Positions 1-6,971 are shown, numbered from the stretch's first letter. The stretch is 9,476 nt of DNA from an uncultured Lachnospiraceae bacterium (GCA_905235345.1 CAJOLO010000105.1:1-9476); one strand, 5' to 3'. Translations and numbers: made by a program. Notes: generated by a model not told the origin, from the sequence alone.

Positions 1-939
1 AACGATTTTGTAAATGTTGATACTGATATGGTTAAGATAGATTCCGAAGACTCTGAGGATGATACGGTTTCCGTGTATGAAAATCCTGATGTTTTACCTA
101 TAGGATATATGGTGGATGAGGATATTCTTGACTATGCTCCTTTGGATAACGGACCATTTACGGTACAGAATGAGCTGTGTGGGGCACTCACGGGGATTGA
201 ACCGATATTCGTGTCTATATTTGATGACATGAAGGTAAATGTATACGGAACCAATATGGATATCACTTTGGAGGATGATAACAATGCCAGATATGATAAA
301 GCTAATCCAAATGCAAGAGGAGATATGATATATACTGTTCCTCATGACATGGATCTTTATGTAAGCTGTCGTGGCACTAATGTGCATAAGGTGGCGATAT
401 TGATCGACGGTAAGGAGGTCGGGTATGACCGATATCAGGGACAGATATGTCATATAGGAGACCTTAAGGAAGGTCAGTTGGTGGATATTCAGTTTGAATT
501 GAATGATGATGCTGATATGTCGGGGGAATTATATTGTTATCCGATGGAATTTAATAAGGAACAGTTCAGAGATTTCTATAATATAATGCTTAATCGCGGA
601 ATGCAGGTGGAGACGGTCTCGGACACGAAGATTACAGGAAAGATCACTGCGGATGACAATGAGATGTTCATGACATCCATTCCGTATGATGATGGCTGGA
701 GCGTGTACTGTGACGGCAGGAAGATGGAGACATATATTCTGTTGAATGGTTTTCTCGGTGCGGAGCTTCTCTCCGGTGAACATGAGATTAAGCTGGTGTA
801 TAGAAGTCCGGGAGTATTAGAAGGACTTGTTATAACACTTACTGGTATAGTGCTGTTTATTATATTTATATATTTTGAGAAGAGAGAAAGTATCAGAGGA
901 TATGATATAGGCGGGTCTGAGGATAATGTCTTAAGTTAA
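1..939 (+). CDS. YfhO-family membrane protein, C-terminal part (5' end outside window)
   Basis: The frame is open from the first base, so the gene starts upstream; 312 residues are visible and end at TAA 937-939. The motif VYENPDVLPIGYMV near the start of the visible part and the C-terminal block IPYDDGWSVYCDGRK...LLNGFLGAELLSGEHEIKLVYRSPG are typical of the periphery of YfhO proteins. The visible part is mostly a non-membrane, beta-rich and Asp/Glu-rich region. It ends with one strong hydrophobic segment (VLEGLVITLTGIVLFIIFIYF) and a basic tail (EKRESIRG), consistent with a final TM helix and a cytoplasmic end. YfhO proteins are multi-pass membrane proteins related to GT-C-type glycosyltransferases and are linked to glycosylation of cell-surface polymers; that role is family knowledge and is not shown here. 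galU follows after 48 bases, and a UDP-glucose supplier would fit a surface-glycan context. The Met at 28 is internal and should not be used as the start. Confidence 0.82.
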   Translation, partial: NDFVNVDTDMVKIDSEDSEDDTVSVYENPDVLPIGYMVDEDILDYAPLDNGPFTVQNELCGALTGIEPIFVSIFDDMKVNVYGTNMDITLEDDNNARYDKANPNARGDMIYTVPHDMDLYVSCRGTNVHKVAILIDGKEVGYDRYQGQICHIGDLKEGQLVDIQFELNDDADMSGELYCYPMEFNKEQFRDFYNIMLNRGMQVETVSDTKITGKITADDNEMFMTSIPYDDGWSVYCDGRKMETYILLNGFLGAELLSGEHEIKLVYRSPGVLEGLVITLTGIVLFIIFIYFEKRESIRGYDIGGSEDNVLS

Positions 940-973
940 GAACCATTAAGCTGTAAGCAATAATTTAGTTATC

Positions 974-979
974 AGGAGG
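974..979 (+). promoter_or_regulatory. Shine-Dalgarno that decides the galU start
   Basis: AGGAGG lies 8 bases before ATG 988 but only 2 bases before the in-frame ATG 982. The usual spacing of 5-10 bases favours ATG 988. Confidence 0.7.
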
Positions 980-987
980 ATATGAAG

Positions 988-1877
988 ATGCACAGAAAAG
1001 AAATAAAGAAAGCTGTCATACCGGCAGCGGGACTTGGAACAAGATTTTTACCGGCAACAAAGGCGATACCCAAGGAGATGCTTCCGATTGTGGATATTCC
1101 CACAATTCAGTATATAGTAAAGGAAGCGGTGGATAGCGGAATTGAGGAGATATTGATAATAACCAATTCCAATAAACATTGCATGGAGAATCATTTTGAC
1201 AGATCATATGAATTAGAGAGCAGACTGCTTGAATCCAACAAGAAAGAAGAGTATAATATAGTATGTGATATTGCCGATATGGCCAATATCTATTATGTCA
1301 GACAGAAGGAGCCTAAGGGATTAGGTCATGCAATATTATGTGCGAAATCCTTCATCATGATCCGTTTGCGGTACTGCTTGGCGATGATGTTGTAGAGAAT
1401 CATGATGGTAAACCGGCAATAAAGCAGTTGATAGATGCATATAATACGGTTCAGGCATCTATTGTGGGGGTTCAGACCGTTGCAGACGAGGATGTCAGCA
1501 AGTATGGAATTGTGGATCCGGCCAAGGGTGAGAATGTGGAGAACAAGCGGGTTAAATTAAGATCCATGGTGGAGAAACCTAAGAAAGAGGAAGCACCGAG
1601 TAATATGGCTGTGCTCGGACGCTATGTGCTGACGCCGGAGATTTTTGATTATCTTGAGATTCAGACACCGGGAGCAGGAGGTGAGATTCAGCTTACCGAT
1701 GCTATTAAGAATCTCATGATCAGTCAGTCGGTATATGCATATGATTTCGAAGGAATCCGATATGATGTTGGCGATAAGTTCGGATTTATTAAAGCTACGA
1801 TTGAGTATGCTTTAGAACGGGAGGAGTTGAAAGACAAGCTTCAGGGATATTTGAAAGAGTTGGCACAAAGTATTTAA
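988..1877 (+). pseudogene. galU: UTP-glucose-1-phosphate uridylyltransferase, frameshifted
   Basis: GalU makes UDP-glucose and pyrophosphate from UTP and glucose-1-phosphate in the cytoplasm and feeds cell-envelope glycan synthesis. The first frame (988-1395) has the nucleotidyltransferase signature AAGLGTRFLPATKAIPKEMLP and reaches EPKGLGHAILCAKSF. The family then continues with DPFAVLLGDDV, which is found only in the -1 frame: HHDPFAVLLGDDVVENHDG, then MVEKPKKEEAPSNMAVLGRYVLTPEIFDYLE, GAGGEIQLTDAI and YDVGDKFGFIKATIEYAL, to TAA at 1875-1877. Restoring one base near 1348-1358 gives a single protein of about 296 residues, the normal GalU length. So this is either a recent one-base deletion or a sequencing/assembly error. 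No homopolymer or slippery heptamer is visible. A second oddity is VDIP (Ile37) where the family usually has VDKP. Both halves otherwise look well conserved, which argues against old decay. Left alone, the two pieces would be a 136-residue N-terminal fragment and a C-terminal fragment readable from about 1338. Confidence 0.85.
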
Positions 1878-2007
1878 GCTTATGAGTTCTTTTAAACCCT
1901 GAATTCTCTGCACAGACTCGTAAGAAAGGTATGATCAGAGAAGATTGTCAACTGTTAGTTTTTGGGTAGAAGGCAGAGTGATTGTAACTTGAACGGAGGT
2001 GTAACAT
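1878..2007 (+). other. Leader between galU and the histidine kinase gene
   Basis: This 130-base gap has no ORF. It holds one inverted repeat, CTTATGAGT (1879-1887) with ACTCGTAAG (1916-1924; one G-T pair, 28-base loop). It also holds an interleaved alternative pair, TTCTCTG (1904-1910) with CAGAGAA (1936-1942). The two stems cross and cannot coexist in a simple fold. TTGTCA at 1945-1950 resembles a -35 box, but no good -10 follows it. No stem is followed by a convincing T-run, so I do not call a terminator. GGAGGTG at 1995-2001 is the ribosome binding site of the next gene. Confidence 0.35.
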
Positions 2008-3822
2008 ATGGAAAAAATGCAGGATAATTCATTGAAGGTGAAAATTATTTATGCAGCACTGACGATTGTGCAGCTAATAGTTGCGATTGTGGGGATTACG
2101 GTTGCTTTTTCAAAGCTTTCGGGAGTTGAAGGAAAGACTGCACTGGTAGCAATTTTGCTTATGGTAATTGTACTGGACCTTGTAATGGCGGTCACAATAC
2201 TTAAGCTGGTTCAGAACGAAGAGAAGGAATCTGAGGTTAAGAGTGATAAGTATAAGAAGCTGTTTCATAATCTGCCGATAGGCTTTGCACAGGCACAGAT
2301 ATTAAAGGATCCGACAAGCGGAAGGAATCTCGGTTATAAGATTTCGGATGCCAATGAAACCTTTGGGAAACTTAACTTAGACGTTACAGACTATTATGAC
2401 AAAGTAATCTCTGACAGTAAAGTAGAGGTGCTTCAGGATATTAATGCCTGGTTTGAGGCATACAACAATTCAGGAACCAAGCAGGGAGAGCTTCTGGTTG
2501 TTGAGATCACCATGGAGAAACTCAATAAGATGTTCAATACCGTTATGTATAAGTCTGAGGCTGATTATATTAATATGGTGGTTATTGATATAACCGAGCA
2601 GAAAGAGATAGAGAATAAGCTGTCATCTGCGATCAAGGACGCCAATGCGGCATACAAGACCCAGTCGGAATTCCTTGCCAATATGTCCCATGAGATAAGA
2701 ACTCCTATCAATGGAATTCTCGGAATGCTTCAGCTTACACTTATGTCTGAAGACCTTCAGGCGGATCACAGAGATAATTTGACCACGGCTAAGAATTGTG
2801 CCGATACACTGCTTAGACTGATTAACGATATTCTTGATATATCTAAGCTGGAGGCCGGTAAATATAATCTTCGCGAGGAGAACTTTGATGTAAAGGCGAC
2901 CATAGAAGAAACGGTTGCCGCCCAGATTCCGTTCGCTCGTGATAAGGGACTTAAACTCGAGTGTACCTTCGGAAGCGATATCCCTAAGCTTGTCCGCGGT
3001 GATGAACAGAGAATACAACAGGTATTAAACTGCCTGTTGTCTAACGCTATTAAGTTCACCAGTGAGGGTGGTGTTCGCGTGAAGGTTGCATGTCTGGATG
3101 ATGTGCTGGATAAGATAAAAATGAGAATTGCTGTTACGGATTCGGGTATCGGTATTTCCGATGAGGACAGAAGTAAGTTATTTGTCAGATTCTCACAGGT
3201 TGATGCATCGGATACACGTAAATATGGCGGATCGGGTCTGGGGCTTGTGATCACAAAGCAGATTGTGGAGCTTATGGGGGGTACAATTACGGTTCAAAGT
3301 AAAGAGGGAATCGGATCAACATTTATTGTGGAGGTTCCGCTTAAGATCATAAAACCTGCAGAAGTTGATACGGATGATGCAATAGTTGCAGAGGAAAGAG
3401 ATCCTGCAGTATTCTCGTTAGCGGGTCATTCGAGGGCAAGAATTCTGGTTGCGGAGGATGAGCCGGTTAACCAGCAGGTTATAGGAAAGCTTCTCGGTAT
3501 GGCAGGTTATTCCTATGATATAGCCGAGAACGGTGAAAAGGCGGTTGAGTTATTTAAGCAAAAGGAATACAAGGCGGCACTTTTCGATGTGCAGATGCCT
3601 GTTATGGATGGACTTGCCGCAACTCAGGAGATTCGTGATATTGAATTTCGTGAGAACAGAAAGCGTCTTCCTATCATTGCCGTAACGGCAAGAGCGATGT
3701 TCGGTGACAAGGAGAGAATTCTTGAAGCACAGCTTGATGACTATATAGCGAAGCCGTTTAACTTAAATGATGTTGTTGATACCCTTAAAAAATATGTTGA
3801 TGGCGACGAGAATGGGGTTTAA
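2008..3822 (+). CDS. Hybrid sensor histidine kinase with C-terminal receiver domain
   Basis: A 604-residue membrane-bound hybrid kinase: it autophosphorylates on His and passes the phosphate to its own receiver Asp. In order: TM1 (about 12-34) and TM2 (about 42-64) with only a very short loop between them, so no large external sensor; a PAS-like region (about 80-198) ending in the PAC-like VVIDITEQKEIE; a short helical linker; HisKA with FLANMSHEIRTPINGILGM (phospho-acceptor His228); HATPase_c with the N box LLSNAIKF (Asn346), G1 DSGIGI, and F/G2 boxes FVRFSQVDASDTRKYGGSGLGL; then REC with acidic pair Glu483/Asp484, phospho-acceptor Asp527 (FDVQMPVMDG) and Lys582 (IAKPF). All catalytic residues are present. 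There is no HPt domain, so any onward relay needs a separate phosphotransfer protein. The ATG has GGAGGTG 6 bases upstream. A terminator follows and the tad operon starts next, so control of pilus genes is possible but unproven. The ligand cannot be read from the sequence. Confidence 0.93.
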   Translation: MEKMQDNSLKVKIIYAALTIVQLIVAIVGITVAFSKLSGVEGKTALVAILLMVIVLDLVMAVTILKLVQNEEKESEVKSDKYKKLFHNLPIGFAQAQILKDPTSGRNLGYKISDANETFGKLNLDVTDYYDKVISDSKVEVLQDINAWFEAYNNSGTKQGELLVVEITMEKLNKMFNTVMYKSEADYINMVVIDITEQKEIENKLSSAIKDANAAYKTQSEFLANMSHEIRTPINGILGMLQLTLMSEDLQADHRDNLTTAKNCADTLLRLINDILDISKLEAGKYNLREENFDVKATIEETVAAQIPFARDKGLKLECTFGSDIPKLVRGDEQRIQQVLNCLLSNAIKFTSEGGVRVKVACLDDVLDKIKMRIAVTDSGIGISDEDRSKLFVRFSQVDASDTRKYGGSGLGLVITKQIVELMGGTITVQSKEGIGSTFIVEVPLKIIKPAEVDTDDAIVAEERDPAVFSLAGHSRARILVAEDEPVNQQVIGKLLGMAGYSYDIAENGEKAVELFKQKEYKAALFDVQMPVMDGLAATQEIRDIEFRENRKRLPIIAVTARAMFGDKERILEAQLDDYIAKPFNLNDVVDTLKKYVDGDENGV

Positions 3823-3864
3823 GCCGGCGGTTATTAAGTAATGAAGAATAAAATATGTAATTGG

Positions 3865-3901
3865 AAAGACTGTAAATCAGAGGGTTTGCAGTCTTTTTTT
3901 T
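3865..3901 (+). terminator. Rho-independent terminator after the hybrid kinase gene
   Basis: A 12-bp stem, AAAGACTGTAAA (3865-3876) with TTTGCAGTCTTT (3885-3896; one T-G pair), has an 8-base loop and runs into eight T residues (3894-3901). It lies about 40 bases after the kinase stop and separates the kinase unit from the tad operon. Confidence 0.9.
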
Positions 3902-3915
3902 ATGCTTTTATTCAT

Positions 3916-4012
3916 AATTATGTATAAATTTGAAAAAAGTTATGTATTTTTGTACATAAAATAAGGCCTGTTTTTCAAGAAATAACTTTATTTTGTAATC
4001 TTATACATAATT
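3916..4012 (+). promoter_or_regulatory. Nested TTATGTA palindromes, candidate operator of the tad operon
   Basis: Four exact copies of one 7-mer occur within about 95 bases: TTATGTA at 3918-3924 and 3940-3946, and its reverse complement TACATAA at 3953-3959 and 4004-4010. The inner two form a palindrome with a 6-base spacer. The outer two sit inside a perfect 12-bp inverted repeat, AATTATGTATAA (3916-3927) and TTATACATAATT (4001-4012). The right-hand copy abuts the -35 box of the tad promoter. The arrangement resembles multiple sites for a dimeric DNA-binding regulator, possibly with looping. The region is very AT-rich, so some chance similarity must be allowed for. Confidence 0.45.
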
Positions 4013-4013
4013 G

Positions 4014-4042
4014 TAGACAAATAAATCGTCAGGGACTATAAT
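4014..4042 (+). promoter_or_regulatory. Sigma-A-type promoter of the tad operon
   Basis: TAGACA (4014-4019; one mismatch to TTGACA), a 17-base spacer and a perfect TATAAT (4037-4042). It lies after the upstream terminator and about 74 bases before the tadV start, so the 5' leader would be roughly 65 bases. Confidence 0.7.
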
Positions 4043-4105
4043 GCAAAACTATGACGATGGAATATGACATCGGAATAAAATAACGCTTTAGGAATTATTG
4101 AATAT

Positions 4106-4111
4106 GGGAGG
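4106..4111 (+). promoter_or_regulatory. Shine-Dalgarno that decides the tadV start
   Basis: GGGAGG ends 4 bases before ATG 4116. The in-frame TTG 4098 and ATG 4104 lie upstream of or against this site and have only a weak AGGA (4090-4093) before them, so ATG 4116 is preferred. Confidence 0.6.
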
Positions 4112-4115
4112 AATT

Positions 4116-4556
4116 ATGATTGTCAGGTTGGTATTGATGGTGCCGGTACTTATACGTGCGGTGTATACGGATATGAGAGATGGAAAGATAGAAAACAGGC
4201 TGGTTTTGGCGGCATTTATTTCGGGAGTTTTCCTGGTGGGTGCTACAGGTGGAGCGGCAGGTTTGTTTACGGGAGTCAAGATGGCATTTATTATGACAGC
4301 GGCGTTACTCGTGCTTTTTATGATAGGAGGATTGGGAGCCGGTGACATTAAGCTTATGGCAGTGATTTCATTATGCTTTCCGAAACAATGCGTGATGATG
4401 GTTATTACAGCATTTCTTATTGCAGGAGTGATTGCAATCTTTAAGATGCTTTTCCGGGCGGTGAAGCGGGAAAGGATATATATAAGGGGAGAGACAATAC
4501 ATTTTTCGATTCCGATATTGATAAGTTTTGGGGTGGTAATGATATTTGTGAGGTGA
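4116..4556 (+). CDS. tadV: TadV/CpaA-type prepilin peptidase (A24 family)
   Basis: A small polytopic membrane aspartyl protease, 146 residues from ATG 4116, the usual size of TadV/CpaA proteins, which lack the N-terminal methylase domain of PilD. It would cut the leader peptides of Flp pilin and TadE/F-type pseudopilins at the cytoplasmic face of the membrane. The two catalytic aspartates of the family are visible: Asp19 in VYTDMRDGKIENRL and Asp77 in the GxGD motif (GLGAGDIKLMA). Hydrophobic segments lie at about 1-17, 29-50, 54-72, 80-110 and 129-146. It is the first gene behind the promoter at 4014-4042, and its stop overlaps the start region of the next gene, indicating translational coupling. 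Upstream in-frame starts (TTG 4098, ATG 4104) would add 6 or 4 residues but have poorer ribosome binding sites. No substrate pilin is encoded in the window. Confidence 0.85.
   Translation: MIVRLVLMVPVLIRAVYTDMRDGKIENRLVLAAFISGVFLVGATGGAAGLFTGVKMAFIMTAALLVLFMIGGLGAGDIKLMAVISLCFPKQCVMMVITAFLIAGVIAIFKMLFRAVKRERIYIRGETIHFSIPILISFGVVMIFVR
4550..4556 (+). promoter_or_regulatory. Shine-Dalgarno that decides the cpaE-like start
   Basis: GAGGTGA overlaps the tadV stop codon (TGA 4554-4556) and ends 5 bases before ATG 4562. The alternative GTG 4553 lies inside this site and has no equally good site of its own. Confidence 0.65.
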
Positions 4557-4561
4557 ATAGA

Positions 4562-5476
4562 ATGGGTACATTAAGAATTGGAGTTGTGGATGAGGAGACG
4601 GATTATGTGACTAAATTGTGTGCATATCTCAATAAATACGGGGGAGGAATGTGGGGAGTATCGGCATTTACCGACAGGAAAGTTCTGCTACGATACATGA
4701 CGGACAGAAAGATGGATATGCTGGTCGTGACAGATGCAAATCTTCTGGAAGAGCTTACGGAAAGATATCCTCAGGTGTTATATGTGTGGCTTTCGGGTGA
4801 GAAAGGGAAGCGATGGAGAGGAGAGGAGAATCAGAAGATATATACCGTATATCGTTATCAGAGCGCAAGAGTAGTTAAAGATGCTTTGAGAGATATAGTG
4901 GAGTATATGGGCCTGTTGACAAAGACCGGTAAGCAGAGTGCGGTGATATATTCGCCGATAGGAAGATGTGGTAAGACAATGCTTGCCGTAAATTTTGTGA
5001 GAGGAGATACGAATGGAAAATGGTTATATGTAGGTATGGAGGATTACGGCGGTGAAACGGCAGGAAAGAATGGCTCCGAAGATTTTCTATACTATGTGAA
5101 AGAAAGAAACGAGGAACATGTGACCAATATCATAACATCGTGCAGCGGGATAATTCCTTCTCCGTTCTCTCCGTTTGATACAAGGCTTGTTGACAGAGAA
5201 GACATATTGTGGTTTTTCAAGGTGTTTGAAAATGTGGTGGAATACCGGGGAGTATTGTTTGATATGGGAACGGGAGTGCTGAAGGATTTCGAGGCGCTTG
5301 CGGCATTTGAACATGTGGTTGTGCCATATATAAAGGATGACCTGTCGATGGAAAAGAGAAAGCAGTTCGAAGAACTGATGACAGCGTATGAGTCTGAGGG
5401 ATTAAAAGGGAAACTTCATTATCTGGATATGGGTTCGGAGGACAGGCAGGCTAAGCTTAAAGAGATATTAAGGTGA
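4562..5476 (+). CDS. CpaE/TadZ-like protein: receiver-like domain plus P-loop ATPase domain
   Basis: About 304 residues. The N-terminal part (RIGVVDEETDYVTKLCAYLNKYGG...MDMLVVTD) reads like a degenerate response-regulator receiver fold. It is followed from about residue 125 by a MinD/ParA-like ATPase start, AVIYSPIGRCGKTMLAVNF, with Lys138 in the P-loop, and later by a hydrophobic strand ending in Asp (GVLFDMGTG) as a Walker-B-like motif. CpaE/TadZ proteins place the Tad machine in the cell, usually at a pole; that is family knowledge. The P-loop here is GRCGKT rather than the KGGxGKT of ParA/MinD and lacks the signature lysine, so ATP-dependent dimerisation may differ or be lost. The gene overlaps tadV at the level of the Shine-Dalgarno and is 34 bases from cpaF. 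GTG 4553 would add three residues. The position between prepilin peptidase and CpaF ATPase supports the assignment more than the residues do. Confidence 0.7.
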   Translation: MGTLRIGVVDEETDYVTKLCAYLNKYGGGMWGVSAFTDRKVLLRYMTDRKMDMLVVTDANLLEELTERYPQVLYVWLSGEKGKRWRGEENQKIYTVYRYQSARVVKDALRDIVEYMGLLTKTGKQSAVIYSPIGRCGKTMLAVNFVRGDTNGKWLYVGMEDYGGETAGKNGSEDFLYYVKERNEEHVTNIITSCSGIIPSPFSPFDTRLVDREDILWFFKVFENVVEYRGVLFDMGTGVLKDFEALAAFEHVVVPYIKDDLSMEKRKQFEELMTAYESEGLKGKLHYLDMGSEDRQAKLKEILR

Positions 5477-5510
5477 GGAGTTTTCGAAAGGATGAAAAGG
5501 AATAGGAAAG

Positions 5511-6731
5511 ATGGGAAGATTGGATAAGGAAAAAGCATTACTGCAGGAGGAGCTTTTTGAACGGCTTGGAGGACAGGGTGAATTTTCGGATGAAGATATA
5601 TATGAAATGATTGAAGAGGCGGTTCTTTCAAGAAGCAGAAATGTATATCTTTCGGTTGAAGATAAGAGACAGTTAAAAAAGGAACTTTTCGATGTGTTCA
5701 GAAGGCTGGATGTACTATCCGGTTTCCTGGAGGATGAGGAGGTTTCGGAGATTATGATCAACGGCTATGAACACATCTTCGTTGAAAAGAGGGGAAAACT
5801 CTATAAGGCGGAGGAAACATTTTCTTCTGAGGAAAGACTTAGGAATGTGATACAGCAGATAGTAAGCAGCTGCAATCGTATAGTTAATGAGACCAATCCG
5901 ATAGTGGATGCAAGATTGAAGGATGGGTCGAGAGTAAATGTTGTACTTCCCCCGGTTGCACTTAATGGTGCAACGATGACGATCAGGAAATTTCCCAAGG
6001 AATTTTTCACTATGGAAAGGTTGATTGAGATGGAATCAATAACGAAAGAGTGCGCACTATTTTTGCAAAAACTGGTGGTGGCAGGCTACAACATTTTTAT
6101 AAGCGGAGGAACGGGCAGCGGGAAGACAACATTTTTAAATGTGTTGTCCAATTACATCCCCGGGACTGACAGAGTGATTACTATTGAAGACGCTGCTGAA
6201 CTTCAGATACAGGGCATTCCCAATCTGGTGAGGCTCGAGACAAGGAATGCCAATGTTGAAGGAGAGAATGCGGTCACTATGTCAGCTCTTATTAAAACGG
6301 CTCTAAGGATGAGGCCTACACGTATCATAGTTGGGGAGGTAAGAGATGCGGCGGCAATGGATATGGTCAATTCGATGTTAACGGGACACGATGGTTCGCT
6401 GTCTACAGGTCACGGTAATTCGGCAAAGGAAATGATGCTGAGGTTAGAGACAATGATACTTATGGGATATGACATGCCGGTAGCAGCCATAAGGCAGCAG
6501 ATAGCTTCGGCGATAGATATTGTGGTACACCTTGGGAGACTCAGAGATAACAGCAGGAGAGTGTTAGAGGTCTGTGAGGTTATGGGTGTGGAAAATGGTG
6601 AGATTGTGTTAAGTCCGATATATGAATTTAAGGAAAAGGGAGAGAATAGCGGAAGAGTAAACGGAAATCTTATTAAGGTAGGCGAGATTAGTAATAAAGA
6701 TAAGCTTATAAGGAGCGGTGTGTCAGGATAG
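5511..6731 (+). CDS. cpaF: CpaF/TadA-type pilus assembly ATPase
   Basis: A 406-residue GspE/VirB11-type secretion ATPase (T2SSE family), the cytoplasmic motor that powers Flp pilus assembly on the TadB/TadC platform. Visible in order: an acidic helical N-terminal region (1-70); the N-terminal subdomain with FLEDEEVSEIMINGYEHIFVEKRGKLY and NPIVDARLKDGSRVNVVLPP; Walker A ISGGTGSGKTTFLNVL (Lys205); Asp box TIEDAAELQI; Walker-B region RIIVGEVRDAAAMDMV (Glu276); and the His box TGHDGSLSTGHGNS (His293, His301). All core motifs are intact. ATG 5511 is the first possible start, since a stop in frame lies at 5493-5495; the preceding bases are purine-rich (AAAGG, AGGAAAG). The stop TAG (6729-6731) lies exactly at the junction with a repeat element and is part of the direct repeat that flanks it, so the original C-terminus appears unaltered. 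Without the element the next gene would start 18 bases after this stop. Confidence 0.95.
   Translation: MGRLDKEKALLQEELFERLGGQGEFSDEDIYEMIEEAVLSRSRNVYLSVEDKRQLKKELFDVFRRLDVLSGFLEDEEVSEIMINGYEHIFVEKRGKLYKAEETFSSEERLRNVIQQIVSSCNRIVNETNPIVDARLKDGSRVNVVLPPVALNGATMTIRKFPKEFFTMERLIEMESITKECALFLQKLVVAGYNIFISGGTGSGKTTFLNVLSNYIPGTDRVITIEDAAELQIQGIPNLVRLETRNANVEGENAVTMSALIKTALRMRPTRIIVGEVRDAAAMDMVNSMLTGHDGSLSTGHGNSAKEMMLRLETMILMGYDMPVAAIRQQIASAIDIVVHLGRLRDNSRRVLEVCEVMGVENGEIVLSPIYEFKEKGENSGRVNGNLIKVGEISNKDKLIRSGVSG
6719..6731 (+). repeat. Left direct repeat flanking element 1 (likely target-site duplication)
   Basis: TGTGTCAGGATAG is found here and again at 6941-6953, directly outside the other element end. 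The last three bases (TAG) are the cpaF stop codon and also match the first bases of the terminal repeat, so the true duplication is 10-13 bp. Confidence 0.8.
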
Positions 6732-6940
6732 GTAATTGCGAAACTCGTATTTATATATTCAGGATTGTACATATTATACAGTTCCATCACAGGCACGTTT
6801 GCACTGCTTGTCGCACGCAGCGGTACTAAATTCGCAGTAGACTGCTCATTAAGTACCGGCGGCTCCAAAGCACCTGTTTATGGAATCTGTACAATATATA
6901 CAATCTAATACACAATATTAATGAGTTTCGCAATCACCTA
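6729..6940 (-). mobile_element. Palindromic MITE-like element, copy 1 (212 bp, inverted orientation)
   Basis: Terminal inverted repeats are TAGGTAATTGCGAAACT (6729-6745) and AGTTTCGCAATCACCTA (6924-6940), matching at 16 of 17 positions. Inside lies a second, ~20-bp imperfect inverted pair (6762-6781 with 6887-6906), then paired TTCCAT/ATGGAA and CGGTACT/AGTACCG tracts. At the centre is a small hairpin, GCAGT-AG-ACTGC (6834-6845). Almost the whole element can fold into one long hairpin. It has no coding frame of note and no T-run. Its reverse complement matches copy 2 (7735-7919) with about ten substitutions outside the central loop, and it holds 26 bases that copy 2 lacks. It lies precisely between the cpaF stop and the tadB ribosome binding site and is flanked by a 13-bp direct repeat. 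The termini and duplication say it was inserted by a transposase acting in trans; no transposase gene is in the window and I cannot name the family. Confidence 0.85.
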
Positions 6941-6953
6941 TGTGTCAGGATAG
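6941..6953 (+). repeat. Right direct repeat flanking element 1 (likely target-site duplication)
   Basis: Exact copy of the 13 bases at 6719-6731. It includes a second TAG, the displaced copy of the cpaF stop codon, followed by the tadB ribosome binding site AAAGGAG (6956-6962). Confidence 0.8.
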
Positions 6954-6971
6954 TGAAAGGAGTGATAAAAC

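Noticed and set aside
28..30. ATG 28 as the start of the first protein
   Set aside because: The frame is open to base 1 and the YfhO family is much longer, so this Met is internal.
94..453. Reverse-strand ORF of 119 codons inside the YfhO gene
   Set aside because: It is antisense to a recognisable protein, has no ribosome binding site or family motifs, and its composition is that of a shadow frame. The same holds for reverse ORFs at 529-783, 2623-3018, 2766-3254, 4088-4348, 6410-6868, 7121-7558 and 8594-8917.
1345..1358. Programmed -1 frameshift in galU
   Set aside because: No X-XXY-YYZ slippery heptamer or strong downstream stem is visible, and GalU is not known to need frameshifting.
1945..1972. 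Promoter before the hybrid kinase (TTGTCA then TAGAAG)
   Set aside because: The -10 candidate is too weak; I cannot support a promoter here.
4098..4100. TTG 4098 as the tadV start
   Set aside because: ATG 4116 has GGGAGG at good position, and the extra residues add nothing conserved.
4553..4555. GTG 4553 as the cpaE-like start
   Set aside because: It lies inside the GAGGTGA site that serves ATG 4562.
5492..5527. Short ORF of 11 codons (ATG 5492) overlapping the cpaF start
   Set aside because: It is very short and Lys/Arg-rich only because of the purine-rich ribosome-binding stretch, with no sign of a real product.
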